From: Woeseiaceae bacterium
Lineage (GTDB): Bacteria > Pseudomonadota > Gammaproteobacteria > Steroidobacterales > Woeseiaceae
Direction of reading: 5' to 3'
DNA length: 58,511 bases
NCBI GenBank assembly: GCA_024640315.1
Contig: JAHEFF010000018.1
Coordinates: 1 to 58,511, forward strand
Within the stretch, counting starts at the first letter, position 1; each line of letters starts with the position of its first letter. Positions 16,123-23,388 of this stretch are shown here, in pieces. A model generated the notes under the pieces. The model ran no database searches. It was not told the origin of the DNA and saw nothing but the letters and a program-made list of their open reading frames with translations. The position numbers and the translations under genes are program-made.

Positions 16123-17082
16123 ATGTCAGCCAGCAAACGTCGAATTGGCGTCGTCATGGACCCGATCGAGTCGATTAAACCCAAAAAAGACAGTTCGCTT
16201 GCCATGTTGCTCGAAGCCGAGCGCCGTGGTGCCGAGATACACTATATGTTGCAGGCCGACCTCAAGCTGGTGGGGGGAGAGGCGCTTGCGCGATCACGAC
16301 GACTGAACGTGACCGACGACGAGCAACACTGGTTTGAGCTCGGTGACGAAAGAGAAATTCGCCTGGGTGATCTCGATGCCATTCTGATGCGCAAGGATCC
16401 ACCCTTTGACATGGAATACGTCTACACCACGTATATCCTCAGCCGGGCTGAAGAATCCGGCGCGCTGATCGTCAACAAACCGCGCGCGTTGCGCGATATG
16501 AACGAAAAGGCCTACACCGCCTGGTTTCCGCAATGCGCCCCGCTGACACTCATAACCCGCTCGATGCCCGAAATGAAGGCATTTCTTGCCGAAAATGGCC
16601 GGATTGTTGTCAAACCGCTGGACGGCATGGGTGGCAAGTCTATTTTCGTGGTCGTCGCTGGTGACAAGAATGCCAACGTCATCTTCGAAACCCTGACCGA
16701 CAATGGCCGACGTTTTGCGATGGCGCAGGTATATATCCCCGAGATCAGCGAGGGCGACAAGCGGATCCTCCTGATCGACGGCGAAACAGTTCCTTACTCG
16801 CTGGCGCGTATTCCTTCAGATGACGACAATCGCGGCAACCTGGTGATGGGCGCTGTCGGCGAGGGCCGGAAGCTTTCCGAGCGGGAGGAATGGATCTGTG
16901 CCCAGGTTGGCCCGGTTCTGCGAGACAGCGGGGTCATTTTTGCCGGCATTGACGTGATTGGCGACTACCTGACGGAAATCAACGTGACCAGCCCCACCGG
17001 TATCCGGGAGCTCGATACTATCTTTGACCTGAACATTGCCGGAACCCTCTTCGACGCGATCGAGGCCAGGCTCGATCGGTAA
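16123..17082 (+). CDS. gshB: Glutathione synthetase GshB
   Basis: ATP-grasp ligase joining gamma-glutamylcysteine and glycine to make glutathione in the cytoplasm. The 319-residue protein starts with the typical RIGVVMDPIESIKPKKDSSL, has the ATP-grasp segment GRIVVKPLDGMGGKSIFVV near residues 159-177, and ends with YLTEINVTSPTGIREL near 285-300, which carries the metal/substrate contacts. Length and N-terminus match the bacterial GshB family. It lies between the Chp operon and the tonB3-like gene, as in Pseudomonas. Confidence 0.97.
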   Translation: MSASKRRIGVVMDPIESIKPKKDSSLAMLLEAERRGAEIHYMLQADLKLVGGEALARSRRLNVTDDEQHWFELGDEREIRLGDLDAILMRKDPPFDMEYVYTTYILSRAEESGALIVNKPRALRDMNEKAYTAWFPQCAPLTLITRSMPEMKAFLAENGRIVVKPLDGMGGKSIFVVVAGDKNANVIFETLTDNGRRFAMAQVYIPEISEGDKRILLIDGETVPYSLARIPSDDDNRGNLVMGAVGEGRKLSEREEWICAQVGPVLRDSGVIFAGIDVIGDYLTEINVTSPTGIRELDTIFDLNIAGTLFDAIEARLDR

Positions 17083-17258
17083 CATCCGGCTCCCGCTGAT
17101 TATGGTGAGAGCGCCCATTTGACGGGATTCCGGGACTCGCGCCGGGTGACCTACGTCTCACTGCTCTGACATTCCGAGAGGTAAACTGGACAAATCATTG
17201 ATTTCCTGTGACACAATACGGACATCAGGGGTTTTCTGGCTAACCACCTGCTTGGGCA

Positions 17259-18224
17259 ATGGCTGAAAAAGCTTCAAAAACTGAAAAGGCTCGTTCCAAC
17301 GAGTCGGTTGACCATGATCTGGCTGATGATGGTTTGATCGACGACGTGGCTCTCGAGTCCCTGCCGGTCCCCGACCGACTGCCTCCTATGCTTTTCCTGG
17401 CAGCGTTGGTGCACGGCATTCTTATCATCGGCATTACCTTCAACGCCGTTCTCGGCGATGAATTCCGCGAGGCAATTTCTCTTGAGGTAACCATCGTCGC
17501 TGATCCGGATCCCAACGTACTGGATCCGGAACACGCAGAGTATCTTGCGCAGGCCAGCCAGGAAGGCGCTGGCAACACGCAGGAACAGGCCCGACCAAGC
17601 GCTCGGGCGGAAAGCCCGGTGCCAGTTGACAATATTGGCACCGACGACGGAGACAGCGCCGATGATTCGACCGCAGTCGACGAGTACTCCGACCAATTGC
17701 TGTCAGCCCGTGCGGAGCAGGTATTCAAGGTCCAGGACGATCCGCGCGAGGAACCGTCGCCGGATGAGTCAGTGGCTGCCAATCTCGAAGCCGGTATAGA
17801 ACTGACAATGCCGCTGCCGCAGGACAACGTCACCAATACCGCCATTCGTGACGACAACCCGCGTGAACTCGTGACGTCAGTCGACACGAAAGAATCGAAA
17901 GTCGCCGGTTATCTCAATCGATGGAAGACAAAGATCGAAACAGTCGGCATCAAGTATTTTCCGGAAGAAGCGATTGCCGTTGGCATGACCGGCAGTCCAA
18001 CCCTGGAAGTAACCATAAACGCATCGGGACAATTACAGGAAGTACTGGTACGGCGCTCATCCGGTTCCAGAGTACTGGACGAGGTCGCGCTCAGTATTTT
18101 GCGCCGCGCTGCGCCTTTCGATCCGTTCCCCGAAGCTATCCGCGTCGATTACGACCAGCTGCGTTTCGCCTATAAGTGGCAATTCAATGAGCGCGGCGTC
18201 CAGGCAACTGCTCGCACCAACTAA
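17259..18224 (+). CDS. tonB3: TonB-family energy transducer, TonB3-like
   Basis: A 321-residue protein with a cytoplasmic acidic N-terminus, one transmembrane span at about 43-65 (MLFLAALVHGILIIGITF) with the conserved His seen in TonB proteins, a long Glu/Asp/Ser-rich periplasmic linker, and a C-terminal TonB domain (GSPTLEVTINASGQLQEVLV and SRVLDEVALSILRRAAPFDP). TonB proteins transmit proton-motive force to outer-membrane partners. P. aeruginosa tonB3, at the same position between gshB and algH, is needed for twitching motility, so a pilus-related job is more likely here than powering BtuB. The linker lacks the usual Pro-Lys repeats. Confidence 0.87.
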   Translation: MAEKASKTEKARSNESVDHDLADDGLIDDVALESLPVPDRLPPMLFLAALVHGILIIGITFNAVLGDEFREAISLEVTIVADPDPNVLDPEHAEYLAQASQEGAGNTQEQARPSARAESPVPVDNIGTDDGDSADDSTAVDEYSDQLLSARAEQVFKVQDDPREEPSPDESVAANLEAGIELTMPLPQDNVTNTAIRDDNPRELVTSVDTKESKVAGYLNRWKTKIETVGIKYFPEEAIAVGMTGSPTLEVTINASGQLQEVLVRRSSGSRVLDEVALSILRRAAPFDPFPEAIRVDYDQLRFAYKWQFNERGVQATARTN

Positions 18225-18298
18225 ATAGTCCGACCTGAATTCGTGTTTTTCGCAAAAAATGCGGCTCGGCGACGATTCCTGTATGCGATACTGGGGCC

Positions 18299-18862
18299 AT
18301 GGATATCAAGGACTCACTCTGTAATCAGTTGTTGATTGCCATGCCGGGAATGGCAGATCCTAATTTCAACAGCACGGTAACGCTCGTCTGCGAGCACAAC
18401 GATCAGGGCGCACTCGGAATCGTTATCAATCGGCCGATGGAGATGAATCTCGGCGGTCTGTTCGAGCAACTGGATCTTGTCGAGCCCAATCCGGCTTTGG
18501 CCCATCACCCGGTTCTGATCGGTGGGCCCGTCGCACGCGAACGTGGTTTCGTTCTGCACGAACCGGGGCCAGCGTTCGAAAGCTCCGTTTCAGTCTCCCC
18601 CGAAGTACAGCTAACGCTGTCGCGTGACGTCATCGACTCGATGGCAGCGGGCGAAGGCCCTGAAAAGTCGCTAGTGGCGCTGGGTTACGCGGGTTGGGAT
18701 GCCGGTCAACTTGAGGCGGAGATGTTAGCCAACACCTGGCTGACCGTACCCGCGGAACCCTCGGTTATTTTCGACGTCCCGTTTGCCGATCGCTGGAGCG
18801 TTGCCGCCAACATTATCGGCATCGATATCAGCCAGATCTCCCCGGATGCCGGGCACGCCTGA
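18299..18862 (+). CDS. algH: YqgE/AlgH family protein
   Basis: A 187-residue protein of the UPF0301 (AlgH/YqgE) family, with the invariant opening LLIAMPGMADPNFNSTVTL (about residues 12-30), then QGALGIVINRPMEM, HPVLIGGPVARERGFVLH near 66-83, and YAGWDAGQLEAEM near the C-terminus. AlgH was named as a regulator of alginate synthesis in Pseudomonas; the molecular function is not established. Its 3' end overlaps ruvX by 17 bases, suggesting translational coupling. Confidence 0.95.
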   Translation: MDIKDSLCNQLLIAMPGMADPNFNSTVTLVCEHNDQGALGIVINRPMEMNLGGLFEQLDLVEPNPALAHHPVLIGGPVARERGFVLHEPGPAFESSVSVSPEVQLTLSRDVIDSMAAGEGPEKSLVALGYAGWDAGQLEAEMLANTWLTVPAEPSVIFDVPFADRWSVAANIIGIDISQISPDAGHA

Positions 18863-19280
18863 AACTATTCTTGCGTTCGATTTCGGCCTGCGGCGCATCG
18901 GCCTGGCGGTCGGCCAGCAAGTGACTAATTCGGCCAGCCCGCTCGGCGTCGTTGGCAACGATGAGCAGGGGCCCGACTGGGACGGTATCAGCAAGATCAT
19001 CCGGGAATGGCGACCCGATCGACTGATCGTCGGGATTCCCACCCGCGCGGACGGTTCAGCAGCCGACATTGGCGACTTCGTCACTGCCTTCATCAGCGAT
19101 TTAGGACGCTTTGAGTTGCCTGTCGAGTCCGTTGACGAACGCTTCACGTCCGTTGAGGCCGAGGCGCGCCTCAAACAACAGCGATCGGACGGACTTCGCG
19201 GCAAAATAAAGAAGGAGATGATCGATGCCGGCGCTGCGGTGCTCATCGCGGAACGATGGCTGAAAAATGAACGTCAATAA
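18846..19280 (+). CDS. ruvX: Holliday junction resolvase-like protein RuvX/YqgF
   Basis: RNase H-fold protein of 144 residues, also described as a pre-16S rRNA processing nuclease. FDFGLRRIGLAVGQ near residues 11-24 carries the first catalytic Asp, PDRLIVGIP the central strand, and SVDERFTSVEAEARL the conserved Glu; a C-terminal DAGAAVLIAERWL completes the site. A longer reading frame opens at 18783, but the added residues would lie inside algH and lack similarity. The ATG at 18846 gives the family length. The gene is 18 bases upstream of pyrB. Confidence 0.95.
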   Translation: MPGTPETILAFDFGLRRIGLAVGQQVTNSASPLGVVGNDEQGPDWDGISKIIREWRPDRLIVGIPTRADGSAADIGDFVTAFISDLGRFELPVESVDERFTSVEAEARLKQQRSDGLRGKIKKEMIDAGAAVLIAERWLKNERQ

Positions 19281-19298
19281 GAGTAGAATGCCCGCGCC

Positions 19299-20306
19299 AT
19301 GTCAGTAATCGAATTATTCGAAGTCACCGATAAAGTCGACCAGACCGACCTCCAGCTTGACACCAATGGTCGACTCCGCCACCTGCTCACCATGCACGGC
19401 CTGGATCGACAGCGTATTACGGCGCTGCTCGACGAGGCGGAAACCTACCTGAGTAATATTGGCAAACCGGTTGTCAGAAGCTCTGCGCTGCGAGGAAAGA
19501 CGGTTGCCAACCTGTTTTTCGAGCCCAGCACTCGCACGCGGGCGTCATTCGATCTGGCCGCCACGCGCCTGGGTGCGGACGTTTTGAATCTGGACGTCAA
19601 CACTTCCTCGAGAAAAAAGGGCGAAAGCATCCTTGACACGATATACACGCTGCAGGCGATGCAGGTTGATGTGATTGTGGTCCGCGATGCGCAGTCCGGC
19701 GTGCCCGCCTACATCGCCCGGCACGTGAACGACTTTGTCAGCATCCTGAACGCCGGCGAGTCCGATGTTGCGCACCCGACCCAGGCCTTGCTGGACCTTC
19801 TCACCATCCGTTTGCACAAGGGCGAATTTCAAAACCTGACTGTTGCCATCGTTGGTGATATTGCGCACTCACGGGTAGCGCGTTCTGCCTCGGAAGCGTT
19901 GGTGACAATGGGGGTGAAGGAACTGCGCCTTATCTCTCCTGAGTCGCTGGCGCCTGCTGCCGGCAGCGTGCCGCCACAGGCAAAGATTCTGCACAACCTG
20001 GACGAAGGTGTTAGAGGCGCCGACGTCGTAATGGCGTTGCGAATTCAAAGAGAACGAATCGGCAACATCGACGGCATCCCCGGTATCGACGAATACTTTG
20101 CCAATTTCGGCGTCAGCCACGAACGCATGAACCTCGCGGCTCCCGATGCCATCGTCATGCACCCGGGGCCGATGAACCGCGGTATCGAAATCGAATCCAG
20201 TCTCGCTGAGAGTCCTAACTCCGTTATCTGCGAGCAGGTCAGGAATGGAGTCGCCGTTCGCATGGCTGTTCTGGCGACGGTTGTAAAAACGCTGGACAGT
20301 CAATGA
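19299..20306 (+). CDS. pyrB: Aspartate carbamoyltransferase catalytic chain
   Basis: Catalyses carbamoyl phosphate plus aspartate to carbamoyl aspartate in pyrimidine synthesis. The carbamoyl phosphate site FEPSTRTRASFDLAATRLGA lies near residues 74-93, the KKGESILDTIYTL loop near 108-120, the HPTQALLD motif near 157-164 and the HPGPMNRGIEIES loop near 287-299. Length 335 resembles Pseudomonas PyrB, which carries an N-terminal extension and pairs with an inactive dihydroorotase. No pyrC-like or pyrI gene is adjacent here, so the quaternary arrangement is open. No pyrR precedes it either. It overlaps pyrK by four bases (ATGA). Confidence 0.96.
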   Translation: MSVIELFEVTDKVDQTDLQLDTNGRLRHLLTMHGLDRQRITALLDEAETYLSNIGKPVVRSSALRGKTVANLFFEPSTRTRASFDLAATRLGADVLNLDVNTSSRKKGESILDTIYTLQAMQVDVIVVRDAQSGVPAYIARHVNDFVSILNAGESDVAHPTQALLDLLTIRLHKGEFQNLTVAIVGDIAHSRVARSASEALVTMGVKELRLISPESLAPAAGSVPPQAKILHNLDEGVRGADVVMALRIQRERIGNIDGIPGIDEYFANFGVSHERMNLAAPDAIVMHPGPMNRGIEIESSLAESPNSVICEQVRNGVAVRMAVLATVVKTLDSQ

Positions 20307-21208
20307 ATGCTACGGCACAGGAAACTTCCGCTGCGCAGGTAAATCGCGGCACGCTCTTCGTCGAAGATGCAGGAGTAATCAGCGTCAAACATTTTCCTGG
20401 CGATCAGTTCATCATTCGCCTTTCTGCTCCGCGCACGGCAGCGAACGCAACGCCCGGCAGTTTCGTCCACGTCCAGTGCGACGAGACCATCCTGATGCGT
20501 CGCCCGCTCTCCATCATGCGTGCCCAGCCAGTTGAAGGCTGGATCGAAGTATTGTTCAAAGTCGTCGGCGAAGGCCTGCACGCACTCGGACGCAAGCAAA
20601 GCGGTGACGTCGTCAGCATCATCGGCCCTATAGGTCACGGCTTTAAGCCCAGTACGGATCGACCGAAAACGCTTCTTATCGGCGGTGGCGTTGGAATTCC
20701 ACCGATGGTTTTCCTGGCAGAACATTTGAAAGACGATCACAACAGCTGGGAACCGCTTGTCATCATGGGTTCCGAAATCCCGTTTCCATTTCAGCTTGCA
20801 CGATCGAACCTGGAAACACCATGGCTCGAAGAAGACATTGTCAGCACGATGCCATTGATGGAACAGTGGCAGATTCCCGCCAGGCTCGCGAGTCTGGCCG
20901 AATTCGGTGGCACGTTTCGGGGCTACGTCACGGACCTGGCGCGTGAATGGCTGAAATCACTGTCAAAGGCCGAGTTGAGCAAAGTCGAAATATTTTCCTG
21001 CGGGCCGACACCGATGCTGAAAGCCGTTGCGGACCTGGCCAGGGAATACTGTCTTCCTTGCCAGGTGTCACTTGAAGAATTCATGGCATGCGCGGTAGGC
21101 GGCTGCGCCGGCTGCGCCGTACTTGTCAAGACAGAAGACGGCGACGCAATGAAGAGAGTCTGCGTGGACGGGCCGGTTTTTGACGCAGCATTGGTATTCC
21201 CCGGTTAG
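20303..21208 (+). CDS. PyrK-like dihydroorotate dehydrogenase electron transfer subunit
   Basis: Ferredoxin-reductase-fold iron-sulfur flavoprotein of 301 residues. The FAD motif is MRRPLSIMRA near residues 69-78, the nucleotide-binding loop GGGVGIPPMVFLAEHL near 130-145, and CGPTPMLKAVADLA near 234-247. The [2Fe-2S] ligands are CAVGGCAGC near 269-277 and the Cys of RVCVDGPVF near 292. In class 1B dihydroorotate dehydrogenases PyrK passes electrons from dihydroorotate to NAD. It overlaps pyrB, supporting a pyrimidine role, but the catalytic PyrD partner is not in the window, and most gammaproteobacteria use the quinone-linked class 2 enzyme. A different redox partner is possible. Confidence 0.85.
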   Translation: MNATAQETSAAQVNRGTLFVEDAGVISVKHFPGDQFIIRLSAPRTAANATPGSFVHVQCDETILMRRPLSIMRAQPVEGWIEVLFKVVGEGLHALGRKQSGDVVSIIGPIGHGFKPSTDRPKTLLIGGGVGIPPMVFLAEHLKDDHNSWEPLVIMGSEIPFPFQLARSNLETPWLEEDIVSTMPLMEQWQIPARLASLAEFGGTFRGYVTDLAREWLKSLSKAELSKVEIFSCGPTPMLKAVADLAREYCLPCQVSLEEFMACAVGGCAGCAVLVKTEDGDAMKRVCVDGPVFDAALVFPG

Positions 21209-21214
21209 AAACTC

Positions 21215-22228
21215 ATGCTTGAAAAATTCGAACGTTATCCCCTGACATTCGGCCCGACACCGATCGAGAAGCTCCCACGTTTGTCTGATCACCTCGGTGG
21301 GAGAGTCGAGTTGTACGCGAAGCGGGAAGACTGTAATTCCGGGCTCGCTTTTGGCGGCAACAAGATTCGCAAGCTGGAGTACATTATTCCGGATGCGATC
21401 GCTTCAGGTGCAGACACACTGGTATCCATTGGCGGCGTGCAATCGAATCACACCCGCCAGGTGGCAGCAGTTGCTGCAAAGATCGGAATGAAATGCCGCC
21501 TTGTGCAGGAAAGCTGGGTGCCATTCCAGGACGCTGTTTATGATCGTGTGGGCAACATCCTGATGTCGCGGGTGTTGGGTGCTGACATCGAACTGGTTGA
21601 CGAGGGTTTCGATATCGGCATTCGGGAAAGCTGGGAAGCGGCGCTCGAAGATGTAAAAGACAAGGGCGGTAAGCCCTACCCGATCCCCGCCGGCGCTTCG
21701 GTTCACAAATTTGGCGGGCTGGGATTCGTCGGCTTCGCCGAAGAAGTACGGGCGCAGGAGCAGGAGCTGGGATTTAAGTTTGACTATATCGTTGTCTGCA
21801 CCGTTACCGGTTCGACACACGCAGGCATGGTGGTTGGCTTCGCAAATGATGGCCGCGCGCAAAATGTGATTGGCATAGACGCTTCCTGCACACCGGAGAA
21901 AACACACGCACAGGTACTTGATATCGCTCAAAAAACGGCTGAATTAATCGAACTTGGACAGAACATCACCGCGGACGATGTTGTCCTGAAGACAGAATAT
22001 GCCTATCCCGTCTACGGAGTGCCCTCGGACGAAACCAACGATGCCATTCGCCTGTGCGCCCGCCTTGAAGGCATGATGACCGACCCGGTTTACGAAGGAA
22101 AATCAATGCAGGGAATGATCGAGCTCGTCAGGACCGGCTTCTTCCCGGCCGGCTCGAAGGTGCTGTACGCGCATCTCGGCGGTGTCCCTGCCATAAACGG
22201 TTACAGCTATATCTACCGGAACGGCTAG
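21215..22228 (+). CDS. acdS: 1-aminocyclopropane-1-carboxylate (ACC) deaminase
   Basis: PLP enzyme that opens the ACC ring to 2-oxobutanoate and ammonia. The 337-residue sequence aligns by eye almost end to end with AcdS. The PLP lysine is in [11 protein letters not shown] near residue 50, the Ser of [13 protein letters not shown] near 77, and [12 protein letters not shown] supplies the Tyr-Glu pair at 293-294. [14 protein letters not shown] supplies the Leu at 321. That Tyr-Glu-Leu combination is diagnostic for ACC deaminase rather than D-cysteine desulfhydrase. It follows pyrK by six bases, yet its metabolic link with pyrimidine genes is unclear. ACC deaminases are best known from plant-associated bacteria but also occur elsewhere. 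Confidence 0.9.
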   Translation: MLEKFERYPLTFGPTPIEKLPRLSDHLGGRVELYAKREDCNSGLAFGGNKIRKLEYIIPDAIASGADTLVSIGGVQSNHTRQVAAVAAKIGMKCRLVQESWVPFQDAVYDRVGNILMSRVLGADIELVDEGFDIGIRESWEAALEDVKDKGGKPYPIPAGASVHKFGGLGFVGFAEEVRAQEQELGFKFDYIVVCTVTGSTHAGMVVGFANDGRAQNVIGIDASCTPEKTHAQVLDIAQKTAELIELGQNITADDVVLKTEYAYPVYGVPSDETNDAIRLCARLEGMMTDPVYEGKSMQGMIELVRTGFFPAGSKVLYAHLGGVPAINGYSYIYRNG

Positions 22229-22608
22229 TGCGCGACGAAGGCGGGCACTCACCACCAGAAACTGTTGTCGCAAGCGCGGCGGCAGATATCCTGACGGCAC
22301 TGGATCATGCATCTGTCCAGCCTGCTCTTTTGAACTCCTTTGCCTGCCGGCTCGGTCAACCGCGAACAGAAGCAGGCGACAAGCGCGCTCGCGAACCGGG
22401 TCAGGAAGGCAAACGAAAAGCTGGCCCCACGTATTCGCGAGATACGACCGGATCGATTTCTGTTCGCTACGGACCGGCCGCCAACAACGGACCCGAGGCC
22501 GAAGCTTGCTCAACATGCTCAGCGACTTCACAAGGCACTGCACCTTACGCCGCCAGAGTGAACAAGGACCCACGCCAACCTGAGTCCGGCGCGCCGGGAA
22601 ACCCATAG
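22229..22608. other. 380-base spacer after acdS; no convincing gene
   Basis: A GTG-initiated frame spans 22228-22608 and a TTG-initiated frame 22340-22561. Neither has a ribosome binding site worth the name, recognisable motif or convincing secondary-structure pattern. The shorter one has a Lys/Arg-rich protein-like stretch (LANRVRKANEKLAPRIREI) and could be a relic. I see no hairpin terminator directly after acdS. The stretch may be decayed coding sequence. Confidence 0.4.
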
Positions 22609-22695
22609 ATGAAGAACTGGCGGTATTTGGTGGCGTTGATGATCTTCACGGCGATATTCGGCATCGCGATCACCGCGCTCGCACTCTGGACCTGA
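22609..22695 (+). CDS. Possible 28-residue single-span membrane peptide
   Basis: An ATG at 22609 opens a 28-codon frame reading MKNWRYLVALMIFTAIFGIA followed by ITALALWT and TGA. One positively charged N-terminus and one hydrophobic span of about 20 residues make it look like a small inner-membrane peptide. The upstream GGGAAACCC is a weak ribosome binding site. It is too short for any family call, and hydrophobic frames of this length can arise by chance. Confidence 0.35.
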   Translation: MKNWRYLVALMIFTAIFGIAITALALWT

Positions 22696-22840
22696 TGACC
22701 CGTCAAATTGGTGCCTGACCCGGTTCCGGCAGGGAACCCCTGCAACCATCGAAGTCGTGGAAAGTACCTATGCGTCTCCGGTCAACCTGGCCTCCTGCAA
22801 AGCGTTATCCAGGTATACATAATCTACAGGAGACAGCAAA

Positions 22841-23164
22841 ATGCAAAAGACCTGGATCAAACTCTGCATCATCGGCGCAACCGCGCTGGCCTCGGGAACG
22901 GCACTGGCCGACCACAACAGCAAGTGGGGCGAGGGCTGGGCGAACATGCCGAACGACATTCACAACACTCGCATCGACACGCTTGGCGACAGCGAGAGCT
23001 TTCGAGACTTCGTGAAGTTCGGGAATGGCGCGGACTCGGTGAATCGCTTCAAAACCGATGATTCCCTGACTGCCAGCCGCAAGTCGAAGCGAGAAGCCAG
23101 CTCATTTCGCAGCAGGAGTTCTCTGAATCGATCCGTCCGGAGAGGCGGTGGCAGACGGAGATAA
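22841..23164 (+). CDS. Small exported protein of unknown function, Arg/Ser-rich tail
   Basis: A 107-residue protein starting behind a CAGGAGACAGCAAA ribosome binding site, which fixes the start. Residues 1-23 are a clear Sec signal peptide ending ASGTALA, with cleavage before DHNSKWGEGW. The mature part is small, has no Cys or Tyr, carries two Trp four apart (KWGEGWANMPNDIHNTRI, about 28-45), then DFVKFGNGADSVNRF, and ends in a strongly basic Ser/Arg tail (RRGGGRRR). I do not recognise the family. The next gene on the same strand is a di-haem peroxidase, but a hairpin terminator separates them. Periplasmic location is inferred from the signal peptide. Confidence 0.8.
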   Translation: MQKTWIKLCIIGATALASGTALADHNSKWGEGWANMPNDIHNTRIDTLGDSESFRDFVKFGNGADSVNRFKTDDSLTASRKSKREASSFRSRSSLNRSVRRGGGRRR

Positions 23165-23193
23165 GGAGACGTTCGTCGCACAAGGCGTCAGTA

Positions 23194-23223
23194 AACACCC
23201 GGTCGGACTGCCGACCGGGTGTT
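23194..23223 (+). terminator. Hairpin terminator after the small exported protein
   Basis: A perfect 13-base-pair stem, AACACCCGGTCGG at 23194-23206 and CCGACCGGGTGTT at 23211-23223, closes a four-base loop and is followed by CTCTCAATC. It lies 30 bases after the stop codon. The T-run is poor, so termination efficiency is uncertain. The remaining spacer to 23388 shows nothing further. Confidence 0.7.
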
Positions 23224-23388
23224 CTCTCAATCATTCGGCAGCAACAAGCTCATGCAACGCAATTAACCGGCGACTTTCCTGAATTCATTTGTCGAAACTC
23301 AGGCAAGAAATTCACGGCGATCTGACGCCACCGCTTGATAGCCTTTTCTCACATCGACCACTCGAATTCATTTCAAGAGGGAATAAAC

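Noticed and set aside
22228..22608. 126-codon GTG-initiated frame after acdS
   Set aside because: Overlaps the acdS stop, lacks a ribosome binding site, and the translation is low-complexity Ala/Gly/Ser/Pro with no motif.
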